Source: Pseudacidovorax sp. (GTDB lineage Bacteria > Pseudomonadota > Gammaproteobacteria > Burkholderiales > Burkholderiaceae_C). Taken from it: a DNA stretch of 64,000 nt. Of the stretch, positions 26,845-35,897 are shown piece after piece. The notes beneath the pieces are model-generated. The model did not search any database. It was not told the DNA's origin and saw only the letters and a list, made by a program, of their open reading frames with translations. A program made the position numbers and the translations under genes. The stretch lies in contig NZ_JAGOPN010000011.1 of assembly GCF_017991995.1 (NCBI RefSeq), positions 1 to 64,000 on the forward strand. The letters run 5' to 3'. Each line of letters begins with the position of its first letter. Positions within the stretch are counted from its first letter, which is position 1.

Positions 26845-27762
26845 TCAGGCGACCGGCGGCAACTGCTGCGCCACGGCCACGATCTGCTCGCGCACCCAGC
26901 GCACGCCGGGGTCGTCGTCACGCAGGCGGTGCCACTGCAGCACCTCGGTCAGCCGCGGCGTGGGCATGGGCGGCGACAGCAGCCGCAGCGGCATGGCCTG
27001 CACGAACTGCTGGGCCAACCGGGTCTGGATGGTGGCGATGCGCTTCGTGCCCACGATGAAGCGCGGCATGAGCAGGAAGCCATGGGCCACCACCTCCACC
27101 CGCCGGTCGCTGCCATGCTCATTGGCATACCACTGCTCGAACCAGGGGTTGGCGCCCAGGTCGGCCTGGTAGACCACATGGCCGAGTTCCACGTACTGCG
27201 CGGGCGTGATGCCGCCCGCCAGCGCAGCGTTCTGTGCGCATGCGACGACGTGGTAGGTGTCCTCGAACAGCTGCTGCTGCGGATGGTCGGCCAGCGTCAG
27301 GTGCGCCGGCGTGACCAGCAGGTCGACGCGGCCCTGGTCCAGGTCCTGCGCCATGGCGGCATGCGTGGGCCGCACGTCGAAGCTCAGGCCCGGCGCCAGT
27401 TGGGCGATGCGCCGCAGCGCCTCCGCCATCAGCACCTGCACCACATAGTCCGAGGCGATCACGGTGAAATGCCGGCGCGCCGTGGCCGGCTCGAACTCGG
27501 GCTGCACGCCCAAGGTGGCATCCACCTGCAGGATGATCTGGCGCACCGGCGCGATCAACGCCTCGGCCCGCGGCGTGAGCTGCAGCGTGCGCCCGACGGG
27601 CACGAGCAGTGCGTCGCCGAAATAGTCCCGCAGGCGGGCCAGCACGCCGCTCATGGCCGACTGCGTCATGTGCAGCCGCTCGGCCGCACGGGTCACGTTG
27701 CGCTCGGCCAGCAGGGCGTCGAGCGCGGCGAGCAGGTTGAGGTCGATGCGTTGGTAGCGCAT
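26845..27762 (-). CDS. LysR-family transcriptional regulator (NodD-like)
   Basis: 305 residues. The DNA-binding domain (about 5-65, NLLAALDALLAERNVTRAAERLHMTQSAMSGVLARLRDYFGDALLVPVGR) is of the NodD/SyrM subtype, followed by a complete effector-binding domain. It lies divergent from the lactonase-led catabolic operon with a 179-base gap containing a perfect dyad, and upstream of ydeP on its own strand. The divergent operon is the more likely target. Confidence 0.9.
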   Translation of the reverse strand: MRYQRIDLNLLAALDALLAERNVTRAAERLHMTQSAMSGVLARLRDYFGDALLVPVGRTLQLTPRAEALIAPVRQIILQVDATLGVQPEFEPATARRHFTVIASDYVVQVLMAEALRRIAQLAPGLSFDVRPTHAAMAQDLDQGRVDLLVTPAHLTLADHPQQQLFEDTYHVVACAQNAALAGGITPAQYVELGHVVYQADLGANPWFEQWYANEHGSDRRVEVVAHGFLLMPRFIVGTKRIATIQTRLAQQFVQAMPLRLLSPPMPTPRLTEVLQWHRLRDDDPGVRWVREQIVAVAQQLPPVA

Positions 27763-27859
27763 GCAGGTCGTCTCCAGGTGGGGCGCAGATCATAAGGAGG
27801 CGCCGCCGCGGTGCGCGCGATAAGCGACACGCATGCCTGCCGCGCCCAGGCATCGCGCC

Positions 27860-27880
27860 GGCCGATGGCTCGCATCGGCC
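27860..27880. promoter_or_regulatory. 8-bp perfect dyad upstream of the catabolic operon
   Basis: GGCCGATG (27860-27867) and CATCGGCC (27873-27880) are exact reverse complements around a 5-base centre, 62 bases upstream of the lactonase ATG and 98 bases from the LysR start. It is a candidate operator for the divergent LysR protein. Confidence 0.5.
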
Positions 27881-27941
27881 GAATCTGTTGGTCTTCACGG
27901 CGCGGACGGACCACACTGCGGCCCGCTTCGAGATTCCGCCA

Positions 27942-28982
27942 ATGACAAGAGACAACCCCCTGCGCGGCTGGCAGGTCGACCGCGCCGCCATCCGCCACGT
28001 CGGCCGCGACCTGCAGCGCCCCGAATGCATCCTGTGCCAGCGCGACGGCACCGTCTGGGCCGCCGATGCCCGCGGCGGCGCCATGCGCATCGCGCCCGAT
28101 GGCAGCCAGCAGCTGGTGGTGCCCGTCGCACCACCCGCTGCCGACGATGCCGTGGACTTCGACCAGCGCTATGTGCGCAGCGAAGGCTCGCTGCCCAACG
28201 GCATGACCTTCCTGGCCAACGGCGACCTGCTGATCGCCAATTGGGGCACCGACACCGTCGAGGTGATGGACCGCCAGGGCCGCGTTCGCCGCCTCTTCGA
28301 CCGCATCGACGGCCAGCCGCTGGGCAAGGCCAACTTCCCGCTGCGCGACCGGCAGGGCCGGCTCTACCTCACGGTGACCACGCGCATGCAGCCCTGGACC
28401 GAGTCCATCAACGCCCGCGCCACCGATGGCTACATCGCCCTCTTCGACGAACACGGCCAGGCCCGTATCGTGGCCGACGGCTTCGAGGGCACGAACGAGA
28501 TCCGCCTGGACGACGCCGGCGAGTGGATGTACGTGGTCGAGAGCAATGCCCGCCGCATCTCGCGCCTGCGCGTACGGCCCGACGGCACGCTGGGCGAGCG
28601 TGAGGTGTACGGCCCGGCCCGGCTGCCGGGCTTTCCCGACGGCTTCGCCTTCGATGTCTTCGGCAACCTGTGGGTCACGCTGATCATGACCGACCGCCTG
28701 GTCGCCATCACGCCCGACGGCGAGCTGCTCACCCTGCTGGACGACAGCAATCCCGCCGCCACGCAGGCGCTCGATGCGCACTACGAGGCCCGCACGCTCA
28801 CGCCCGAAATCATGGCCGCCGCCCACGGCACGCTGGCGCCGTGGATGGCCAGCCTGAGCTTCGGCGGCCCCGATCTGCAGACCGTCTACCTCGGAAGCCT
28901 GCGTGGCACCACCCTGCCCAGCTTCCGCGCCCCGGTGGCCGGACAGGCCCCCATCCACTGGAACGAGGACTTCCCCGCATGA
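27942..28982 (+). CDS. SMP-30/gluconolactonase-family protein
   Basis: 346 residues of a six-bladed beta-propeller: RPECILCQRDGTVWAADARGGAMRI, SLPNGMTFLANGDLLIANWGTDTV, EGTNEIRLDDAGEWMYVVESNARRISRLRV and LPGFPDGFAFDVFGNLWVTLI contain the metal-binding Glu/Asn/Asp positions of the SMP-30 family. These enzymes hydrolyse lactones or related esters. First gene of a plus-strand operon; its TGA overlaps the next ATG by 4 bases (ATGA). The ATG at 27942 is chosen over an upstream one at 27888. Confidence 0.88.
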   Translation: MTRDNPLRGWQVDRAAIRHVGRDLQRPECILCQRDGTVWAADARGGAMRIAPDGSQQLVVPVAPPAADDAVDFDQRYVRSEGSLPNGMTFLANGDLLIANWGTDTVEVMDRQGRVRRLFDRIDGQPLGKANFPLRDRQGRLYLTVTTRMQPWTESINARATDGYIALFDEHGQARIVADGFEGTNEIRLDDAGEWMYVVESNARRISRLRVRPDGTLGEREVYGPARLPGFPDGFAFDVFGNLWVTLIMTDRLVAITPDGELLTLLDDSNPAATQALDAHYEARTLTPEIMAAAHGTLAPWMASLSFGGPDLQTVYLGSLRGTTLPSFRAPVAGQAPIHWNEDFPA

Positions 28983-29968
28983 AACTAGCCACCCTCAAGA
29001 ACGGCCGCAAGGATGGCCGCCTCGTCGTCGTCTCGCGCGACCTTCACCAGGCGATCGATGCCGACGCCATCGCGCCCACGATGCTCGATGCCATCGAACG
29101 CTGGACGCAGACCGAGGCGCTGCTGCAGGCGCTGTATGCGCAGCTCAACGCCGGCGATGCGCTGGGCGCCTTTGCCTTCGACCCGACGCAGGCCGCCGCG
29201 CCGCTGCCGCGCGCGCCGCAGTGGTGCGATGGCTCCGCCTTCCTCAACCATGGCCGGCTGATGGAGAAGGCCTTCAACATCGAGCCCGCGCCGGATTCGG
29301 ACCGCATCCCGCTGATGTACCAGGGCGGCTCCGACGACCTGCTGGGCCCGCACGACGACCTGCCGCTGCCCGACGAGGCCCACGGCATCGACTTCGAGGG
29401 CGAGTTCGGCGTGATCGTCGGCGACGTGCCGCTGGGCTGTCCCGCCGCGCTGGCACTGCGCCACGTGCGCCTGCTGGTGCAGATCAACGACGTGAGCCTG
29501 CGCGGCTTCGGCCCGCGCGAGATGCGCACCGGCTTCGGCTTCTTCCAGGCCAAGCCTTCGTCCAGCTTCGCGCCGGTCGCCGTCACGCCCGACGAGATCG
29601 GCGAGGCCTGGCGAGATGGCCGGGTGCACCTGGACCTGACGGTGATGCGCGGCGACGAGAGATTCGGCCATCCCAATGGTGGCGAGATGAGCTTCGGCTT
29701 CGACCAGCTGATCGCGCATGCCGCGTTCACGCGCCGACTGACGGCCGGGACCATCGTCGGTTCGGGCACCGTCTCGAATGCCGGCGGCCAGCGCGGCTCG
29801 GCCTGCATCGCCGAGCGGCGCGCCATGGAGCTGATCGAGCACGGCGCCAGCCGCACGCCCTTCCTGCACTTCGGCGAGCGCGTGCGCATGGAGGCGCAAT
29901 GGCAGGGCGCGCCGGTCTTCGGCGCCATCGACCAGCGCGTGGTGCAGGCCCTGCCGCCCACCGCCTGA
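28979..29968 (+). CDS. fumarylacetoacetate hydrolase-family protein
   Basis: 329 residues. The FAH fold starts about residue 90, with metal ligands Glu140 and Glu142 in GIDFEGEFGVIVGD and the downstream LVQINDVSLRGFGPREMRTGFGFFQAKPSSSFAP. The family hydrolyses, decarboxylates or dehydrates beta-diketo or 2-oxo acids (fumarylacetoacetate, acylpyruvates, deoxy-sugar acids). The longer N-terminus and sequence are of the two-domain FAH type. Coupled to the lactonase gene. The exact substrate is not deducible. Confidence 0.88.
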   Translation: MKLATLKNGRKDGRLVVVSRDLHQAIDADAIAPTMLDAIERWTQTEALLQALYAQLNAGDALGAFAFDPTQAAAPLPRAPQWCDGSAFLNHGRLMEKAFNIEPAPDSDRIPLMYQGGSDDLLGPHDDLPLPDEAHGIDFEGEFGVIVGDVPLGCPAALALRHVRLLVQINDVSLRGFGPREMRTGFGFFQAKPSSSFAPVAVTPDEIGEAWRDGRVHLDLTVMRGDERFGHPNGGEMSFGFDQLIAHAAFTRRLTAGTIVGSGTVSNAGGQRGSACIAERRAMELIEHGASRTPFLHFGERVRMEAQWQGAPVFGAIDQRVVQALPPTA

Positions 29969-29982
29969 AGGAGCACGTCCGC

Positions 29983-30768
29983 ATGCCCCGCTTCGTCGAC
30001 CTGTCGATCTATCTCGAAAACGATGTGCTCTCCGACCCGCCGCCGCTGGCGCCGAAGATCACCTACCAGACCCACCAGGACACGCTGCCCGAGTTCCTGC
30101 AGCTGATTCCCGGCACGCGCGCCGAGGACTACCCCGAGGGCCAGGCCGCCGCCGCGGAATGGGTGACGCTGACCACCCACAGCGGCACGCACCTGGATGC
30201 GCCCTGGCACTTCCACGCGACGCAGGACGCCAAGGCCGGCGGCGCGCGGCCCTCGATGACCATCGACGAGATTCCGCTGGACTGGTGCTTCCGCCCGGGC
30301 GTGAAGCTGGACTTCCGCCACCTGCCCGATGGCCATGTGGTGAGCGCGGCCGAGGTGGAGGCGGAGCTTGCCCGCATCGGCCACGTGCTGCAGCCGCTGG
30401 ACATCGTGGTGGTCAACACCCGCGCCGGCAGCCGCTATGGCCAGCCCGACTACGTCAACACCGGCTGCGGCATGGGCTATGAGGCCACCATGTACCTGTT
30501 GGAGCGCGGCGTGCGCCTGACCGGCACCGACGCCTGGAGCTGGGACGCGCCCTTCTCGTACACCGCGCAGCGCATCGCCGAGACCGGCGACACCGCGTTG
30601 ATCTGGGAAGGCCACAAGGCCGGCCGCGACATCGGCTACTGCCACCTGGAGAAGCTGCACAACCTGGAGTCGCTGCCGGGCGATGGCTTCACGATCTGCT
30701 GCTTCCCGCACAAGATCCGCGGCGCCTCGGCGGGCTGGACGCGGGCCGTGGCGATCTTCGAGGACTGA
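29983..30768 (+). CDS. metal-dependent cyclase-family hydrolase
   Basis: 261 residues of the kynurenine formamidase/cyclase superfamily. The metal-binding HSGTHLD (His66, His70, Asp72) and APWHF follow the family pattern; the later GYCHLEKLHNLESLP is also typical. Members hydrolyse amides, lactones or cyclic compounds, including isatin and formylkynurenine. AAGGAG lies 10 bases before the ATG, overlapping the FAH stop. The protein sits mid-operon, consistent with a ring- or lactone-opening step. Confidence 0.88.
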   Translation: MPRFVDLSIYLENDVLSDPPPLAPKITYQTHQDTLPEFLQLIPGTRAEDYPEGQAAAAEWVTLTTHSGTHLDAPWHFHATQDAKAGGARPSMTIDEIPLDWCFRPGVKLDFRHLPDGHVVSAAEVEAELARIGHVLQPLDIVVVNTRAGSRYGQPDYVNTGCGMGYEATMYLLERGVRLTGTDAWSWDAPFSYTAQRIAETGDTALIWEGHKAGRDIGYCHLEKLHNLESLPGDGFTICCFPHKIRGASAGWTRAVAIFED

Positions 30769-30770
30769 GC

Positions 30771-31736
30771 GTGAGAGTACTCGTGACCGGCGCTGGTGGC
30801 TTCATCGGCGCGCATGTGCTCGCGCTGCTGCACCGGCAGGGCCAGGTGGGCGGCCGGCGCATCGACGTGCTGGCCGCCGCAGACCAGCGGCTGGGCATGC
30901 TGCCGGACGGAGTGCTCGGGCTGGAAGGCGACCTGGGCAGCGACGAGGTGCTGGCGCGCATCGCCGCCCTCGCGCCCGACGTGTGCTTCCACCTGGCGGC
31001 CGTGCCCGGCGGTGCGGCCGAGGCCGATCCGGCGCTGAGCCGCCGCGTCAACCTCGACACCACGCTGGACCTGTTCGACACGCTGGCCGCGGCCGGAACC
31101 GGCGCGGCGCCGCCGGTCGTCGTCTACGCCAGCACCATCGCCGTCTACGGCAGCGCACTGCCCGAGGTGGTGACGCCGCACACGCCGCTGCGGCCGCCGC
31201 TGATCTACGGCGCCCACAAGCTGGCCTGCGAGGTGCTGCTGGCGGACTTCTCGCGCCGCGGCCGGCTCGATGGCCGCGCGCTGCGCCTGCCCGGCATCGT
31301 GGCCCGGCCGCGCGCGCCTTCCGGCCTGGTGTCGGCCTTCATGAGCGAGCTGCTTCATGCGCTGGCCGCGGGCGAGCCCGTCACGCTGCCCGTGGGGCCG
31401 CAGGCCACGGCCTGGTGGATGTCGGCGCGACGCTGCGCCTGGAACCTGGTGCATGCCGCCACCATGCCGGTCGATAACGACCCGGCACGCGCCTGGCCGC
31501 TGCCCGTGCTGCACCTGTCGATGGACGACATCGTGCAGGCGCTGTCGGCCGAGTTCGGCGTGGACGGCCGGGCCCTGGTACGCCATGCGCCGCAGCCGGC
31601 CGTGGAGGCCGTGTTCGGCCGCTATCCGCCACTGGACGACCGCATTCCCCGCGCCCTGGGCCTGCGCGACGACGGCGACGCGCGGGCGCTGGTGCGCCGG
31701 GCGCTCGCACCGGCCGGCGAGGCCGACGATTTTTGA
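30771..31736 (+). CDS. NAD-dependent epimerase/dehydratase-type dehydrogenase (DenD-like)
   Basis: 321 residues, GTG start two bases after the preceding stop. An extended SDR: Rossmann GAGGFIGAHVL (7-17), catalytic Ser/Thr in YASTIAVYG, and YGAHK as the YxxxK pair. The PVGPQATAWWMSARRCAWNLVHA segment resembles D-erythronate dehydrogenase (DenD/OtnE-like) enzymes that oxidise sugar acids at C2. This suggests a hydroxy-acid oxidation in the pathway, although related proteins act on other substrates. Confidence 0.85.
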   Translation: MRVLVTGAGGFIGAHVLALLHRQGQVGGRRIDVLAAADQRLGMLPDGVLGLEGDLGSDEVLARIAALAPDVCFHLAAVPGGAAEADPALSRRVNLDTTLDLFDTLAAAGTGAAPPVVVYASTIAVYGSALPEVVTPHTPLRPPLIYGAHKLACEVLLADFSRRGRLDGRALRLPGIVARPRAPSGLVSAFMSELLHALAAGEPVTLPVGPQATAWWMSARRCAWNLVHAATMPVDNDPARAWPLPVLHLSMDDIVQALSAEFGVDGRALVRHAPQPAVEAVFGRYPPLDDRIPRALGLRDDGDARALVRRALAPAGEADDF

Positions 31737-31763
31737 CTTCACCCATTCAGGAGACCTTCTTCG

Positions 31764-32783
31764 ATGACCGATTCCGCCTCGTCCTTCGCCCATCCCACCC
31801 GCCGCACGCTGCTGCGCGGCGCCGCCGCCCTGGCCGCCGCGCCACTGGGCCTGGCGGGCACCGCCGCCCGTGCCCAGGCCGGCTTTCCCTCACGCCCCAT
31901 CACCTGGGTGGTGCCCTATCCGGCCGGCGGCTTCGGCGATGCGCTGTCGCGCATGCTGGCGCAGAAGCTCTCGGCCAGCCTGGGCCAGCCGGTGGTCATC
32001 GACAACCGGCCCGGCGCTGGTGGCCAGATCGGCGCCAACTTCGTCAAGCAGCAGCCGGCCGACGGCCACACGCTGTTCTACGGCGACCTCGGCCCGTTCT
32101 CGATGAACGCGGGCCTGTATCCCAAGCTGAGCTACGACACGCTCAAGGACTTCATGCCGCTGACGCGGCTGCTGGTCTCGCCCACCGCGCTGCTGGTGCC
32201 GGCCTCGAGCCCGTTCCAGACCTTCCAGGAGTTCGTCAAGGCGGCGCAGGCCGGCGGCAAGGGCCTGAACTACGGCTCCTACGGCATGGGCAGCCAGCCG
32301 CACATCTGGATGGAGATGCTGCGCGGCCAGATCAAGGGCAACCTCACGCATGTGGCCTACAAGGGCGGCGCGCCCGCGGTGCAGGACCTGATGGCCGGCC
32401 ACATCGACGCCATGCTGGACGTGGCACCCAGCGCCATCCCGCTGGTGCGCGAGAACAAGGCCCGCGCCCTGGCCGTGGTGGGCAGCGACAAGCGCCTGGC
32501 GCAACTGCCCCAGGTGCCCACCATCGCCGAGCTGGGGCAGCCCGCCCTCAACATCCCCGGCTGGACCGGCATGGTGGTGCGCGCCGGCACGCCCGAGCCC
32601 ATCGCCAACCGGCTGCACGACGAACTCGTCAAGGCCGTGACCGCGCCCGACGTGGTGCAGCGCTACACCGACCTGGGTCTGATCGTGGCGCCCAGCTCCC
32701 GCGCCGAGTTCGCCGAGCTGATCCGCACCGAGACCACGCGCTGGGGCCAGGTGATCCACCAGGTGGGAGTGAAGCTTGAGTGA
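31764..32783 (+). CDS. Bug-family (TctC) periplasmic solute receptor, copy 1
   Basis: 339 residues. A twin-arginine-like signal (RRTLLRGAAALAAAPLGLAGTAARAQA) precedes the Bug fold: FPSRPITWVVPYPAGGFGDALSRMLA, VVIDNRPGAGGQIG, THVAYKGGAPAVQDLMAGHIDAMLD. Bug receptors bind carboxylated or aromatic ligands with a water-bridged aspartate-type pocket and feed TctAB transporters or signal. No TctA/TctB gene is in the window. The next gene starts within its last codons. Confidence 0.93.
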   Translation: MTDSASSFAHPTRRTLLRGAAALAAAPLGLAGTAARAQAGFPSRPITWVVPYPAGGFGDALSRMLAQKLSASLGQPVVIDNRPGAGGQIGANFVKQQPADGHTLFYGDLGPFSMNAGLYPKLSYDTLKDFMPLTRLLVSPTALLVPASSPFQTFQEFVKAAQAGGKGLNYGSYGMGSQPHIWMEMLRGQIKGNLTHVAYKGGAPAVQDLMAGHIDAMLDVAPSAIPLVRENKARALAVVGSDKRLAQLPQVPTIAELGQPALNIPGWTGMVVRAGTPEPIANRLHDELVKAVTAPDVVQRYTDLGLIVAPSSRAEFAELIRTETTRWGQVIHQVGVKLE

Positions 32784-33567
32784 GGCGACCAGGGCCCCCG
32801 GTCTCTTCTCGCTGGCGGGGCAGGTGGCGCTGGTCACCGGGGCCACCGGCGGCCTCGGCCAGGCCATCGCCCTGGCCTATGCGCAGCACGGAGCAAGCCT
32901 GGTGCTGTCGGACCGCGACGACGCTGCGCTGCGCGACATCGCGGCCCGTTGCGCGTCGCTCGGCGGCGCAGTCCGGACCGTGGTGGCCGATCTATCGGTG
33001 CCCGCCCAGGTGCAGGCGCTGGCCGAACAGGCCCGCACCGCCTTCGGGCGCATCGACCTGCTGGTCTGCAATGCCGGCATGCAGGGCCCGGCTGGCCCGC
33101 TGCTGGAGGCGCCGGCCGAAGACTGGGCGCGCGTGTTCCAGGTCAACCTGGCCAGCGCCCATGCCCTGTGCGCCGCGCTGGTGCCGGCCATGGGCGAGCG
33201 CGGCCACGGCCGCGTGGTCCTGATGGCCAGCATCGCCGCCCTGCGCGGCAACGGCGCCATCGGCCTGTACGGCCTCAGCAAGGCAGCGCTGGCGCAGATG
33301 GCGCGCAACCTGGCGGTGGAGTGGGGCCCGCGCGGCGTGTGCGTCAACGCCATCGCCCCGGGCCTGATCCGTACTCCGCTGGCCGAAGGCCTGATGGCCA
33401 ACGAGGCCTTCATGGCCCGCCGGCTGGCGGCCACCCCGCTGCGCCGCGTGGGCGAACCGCACGAGGTGGCCGGCGTCGCCGTGATGCTGGCCTCGGCGGC
33501 CGGCGGCTTCATCACCGGGCAGACGCTGGTGGTGGACGGCGGCACCGTGATCTCGGACGGCAGCTGA
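32776..33567 (+). CDS. short-chain dehydrogenase/reductase
   Basis: 263 residues from a TTG start overlapping the upstream receptor gene by 8 bases; GGGAG stands at a usable distance. Classical SDR: TGATGGLGQAIA cofactor loop, NAG (CNAGMQGP), catalytic serine in MASIAALRG and YGLSKAALAQ (Tyr/Lys). PGLIRTPLAEG and the C-terminal GGFITGQTLVVDGG complete the pattern. It probably oxidises a secondary alcohol in the pathway; cofactor preference is likely NAD(H) because of the aspartate in VLSDRD. Confidence 0.9.
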   Translation: MSEATRAPGLFSLAGQVALVTGATGGLGQAIALAYAQHGASLVLSDRDDAALRDIAARCASLGGAVRTVVADLSVPAQVQALAEQARTAFGRIDLLVCNAGMQGPAGPLLEAPAEDWARVFQVNLASAHALCAALVPAMGERGHGRVVLMASIAALRGNGAIGLYGLSKAALAQMARNLAVEWGPRGVCVNAIAPGLIRTPLAEGLMANEAFMARRLAATPLRRVGEPHEVAGVAVMLASAAGGFITGQTLVVDGGTVISDGS

Positions 33568-33624
33568 GCGGCGCGCGTCCGCCCCCGACAACCAGCCCGA
33601 CGAAGGGCAAGGAGACAGAAAGCC

Positions 33625-34791
33625 ATGTTCAAGTACTTCCCCACCAACTACGTCTGGAACCTCTCGGTCGATCTGGCCATCGAGATGGGCGCCCGCATCG
33701 GCGAGATCGAGGCCATGTGCGCGCCGCTCAAGGAGGCCGCGCACCAGCCCGATGCGGCCGCGTCGCTGGCCTTCCGGCAGAGCTGGGAGCGCATGGCCGA
33801 CCAGCTGTGCGAACTCGCGGCCGAGGACGAGGCCCGCGGCCGGCTGATCTCGGCCGGCGACAAGCTCGGCCGCGCCGCCACCTACCTGATCACGGCCGAG
33901 CGCATGCAGAGCCACGGCGCAGCGGGCCGCGAGGCGCTGTACCGGCGCTTTCTCGACACCTTCGCGCGCGGCATCACGCTGGCGGGCGAGAACTGCGAGC
34001 GGGTGGAGATTCCCTACGAGGGCGGCGTGCTGGCCGGCCTCTATGTGCGCGCCCAGGGCGTGCAGGGCCGCGCGCCGCTGCTGCTGCAGCTCAACGGCCT
34101 GGATTCGACCAAGGAGATGAAGTACCGCGTCGGGCTGCCGCACTGGCTGGCGCAGCGCGGCATTTCGTCGCTGGTGCTCGACCAGCCCGGCACCGGCGAG
34201 GCGCTGCGCCTGCATGGCATGACGGCCCGCTTCGACGCCGAGCACTGGGCCAGCCGCGTGGTCGACTGGTTGGAGGCACGCGAAGACATCGACCCGCAGC
34301 GCATCGGCTGCGAAGGCGTCTCGCTGGGTGGCTACTACTGCCCGCGCGCCGTCGCCTTCGAGCCGCGCTTCGCCTGCGGCGTGGTCTGGGGTGCCAACCA
34401 CGACTGGCGCGACGTGCAGAAGCGCCGGCTGGAGAAGGAAGGCAGCTTTCCGGTGCCGCATTACTGGGAGCATGTGCGCTGGGTCTGGGGCGCCAGGGAC
34501 ATGGACGACTTCATGCGCATCGCCGAACAGGTGCATCTGGACGGCGTGGTCGAGAAGATCCGCGTGCCCTTCCTGGTCACGCATGGGCAGAAGGACTCGC
34601 AGATCCCGCTCAAGTGGGCCGAGCGCACCTACGAGCAACTGGTGAACAGCCCGAAGCGCGAGCTGAAGATCTTCACCGACCGCGAAGGCGGCGCGCAGCA
34701 TTCGAGCTTCGACAACTCGGCCAACGCCGGCGCCTACATCGCCGACTGGGTGGCCGAGACGCTGGGCGGACGCATCACCGCCGCCCGCTGA
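33625..34791 (+). CDS. alpha/beta hydrolase related to 2,6-dihydroxypseudooxynicotine hydrolase
   Basis: 388 residues. An N-terminal helical cap (about 1-125) is followed by an alpha/beta-hydrolase core. The predicted triad is Ser233 (GVSLGGYY), Asp324 (GQKDSQIPL) and His359 (AQHSSFD). This cap-plus-core layout is that of the DHPON hydrolase/esterase group, which includes C-C bond hydrolases acting on oxo-aromatic compounds. AAGGAG precedes the ATG. In this island it could cleave a 1,3-dioxo or phenone-type intermediate, but an ester substrate is equally possible. Confidence 0.85.
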   Translation: MFKYFPTNYVWNLSVDLAIEMGARIGEIEAMCAPLKEAAHQPDAAASLAFRQSWERMADQLCELAAEDEARGRLISAGDKLGRAATYLITAERMQSHGAAGREALYRRFLDTFARGITLAGENCERVEIPYEGGVLAGLYVRAQGVQGRAPLLLQLNGLDSTKEMKYRVGLPHWLAQRGISSLVLDQPGTGEALRLHGMTARFDAEHWASRVVDWLEAREDIDPQRIGCEGVSLGGYYCPRAVAFEPRFACGVVWGANHDWRDVQKRRLEKEGSFPVPHYWEHVRWVWGARDMDDFMRIAEQVHLDGVVEKIRVPFLVTHGQKDSQIPLKWAERTYEQLVNSPKRELKIFTDREGGAQHSSFDNSANAGAYIADWVAETLGGRITAAR

Positions 34792-34811
34792 GCGCAGAAC
34801 CACAAGGAGAC

Positions 34812-35807
34812 ATGACCATGGCATCCACCCGCCGCCATTTCCTCGCCGGCATCGCGCCGCTCGCGTTGCCGCTGGCCATTCCGACGTCCGCCTTCGCGGC
34901 GGAAGAGGGCGCCTACCCGCAGCGTCCCATCAAGCTCGTGGTGCCCCAGCCGCCCGGCGGCCCCTCGGACATCGTGGCGCGCTTCCTGGCCGAGAGCATG
35001 CGCGCCAGCCTGGGCCAGCCCCTGGTGATCGACAACCGGCCCGGTGCCGCAGGCCTGATCGGGACGGCCGCCGCCGCGGCGGCGCCGGCCGATGGCTACA
35101 CGGTGCTGGTCACCTCGCGCTCCAACCACATCATTGCGCCGCTGGTGCAGCAGGGCGCCACGGTGCAGCCGACACGCGACCTGATGCCGGTGGGCCTGGC
35201 GCTGCGCGCGGTGGGCATCCTGGCGACGCCCGCGCGTTCGCCCTGGCGCAGCCTGCGCGAGCTGGTCGCCGCCGCCAAGGCCCAGCCGGGCAAGCTCTTC
35301 TACGGCAGTGCCGGCATCGGCGCCACCAACCACATTGCCCTGGAGCAGTTCAAGACGCTGGCGGGCATCGAGCTCGTGCATGTGCCCTACAAAGGCTCGG
35401 GTCCGCTCATCACCGGCCTGATGGCGGGCGAGGTGCAACTGGCGCTGCTGGATTTCTCGTCGGCCCAGCCGGCGCTCAAGGGCGGCAGCATCGTGCCGCT
35501 GGCGCAGACCGGCCTGCGGCGCCTGTCCTCGATGTCCGAGGTGCCCACGCTCACCGAAGAGGGATTCCCGCGCTTCGATGCCTCGTTCTGGATCGGCCTG
35601 GCCGTGCCGCAGGGCACGCCGGCCGCCGTGATCGCCCGGCTGTCGAAGGCCCTCGACACCGCCCTGGCCGACACCCAGATGAAGGCGCGTGCCCAGGTCA
35701 ACGGCTGGGAGCTGGCCGGTGGTGGCCCCGCGCCCCTGGAGGCGCTGATCCGGCAGGACATGGCCGAATTTCCCCCGCTGGTGCGCCGACTCGACCTGAA
35801 GGCCTGA
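34812..35807 (+). CDS. Bug-family periplasmic solute receptor, copy 2
   Basis: 331 residues with a signal peptide (RRHFLAGIAPLALPLAIPTSAFA) and the Bug pattern (YPQRPIKLVVPQPPGGPSDIVARFLAE, VIDNRPGAAGLIG, LVHVPYKGSGPLITGLMAGEVQLALLD). AAGGAGAC precedes the ATG at 34812; a second ATG lies two codons on. It follows the alpha/beta hydrolase gene by 20 bases in the same operon. Confidence 0.93.
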   Translation: MTMASTRRHFLAGIAPLALPLAIPTSAFAAEEGAYPQRPIKLVVPQPPGGPSDIVARFLAESMRASLGQPLVIDNRPGAAGLIGTAAAAAAPADGYTVLVTSRSNHIIAPLVQQGATVQPTRDLMPVGLALRAVGILATPARSPWRSLRELVAAAKAQPGKLFYGSAGIGATNHIALEQFKTLAGIELVHVPYKGSGPLITGLMAGEVQLALLDFSSAQPALKGGSIVPLAQTGLRRLSSMSEVPTLTEEGFPRFDASFWIGLAVPQGTPAAVIARLSKALDTALADTQMKARAQVNGWELAGGGPAPLEALIRQDMAEFPPLVRRLDLKA

Positions 35808-35897
35808 TCGCCTCCTCGCCCGGTCGCCGCACCGCGGCCACGCCCGGCCCGCCAGCGGCCGGCGTGCCCATTCCTTGAACATCACGAGACAAACGAC

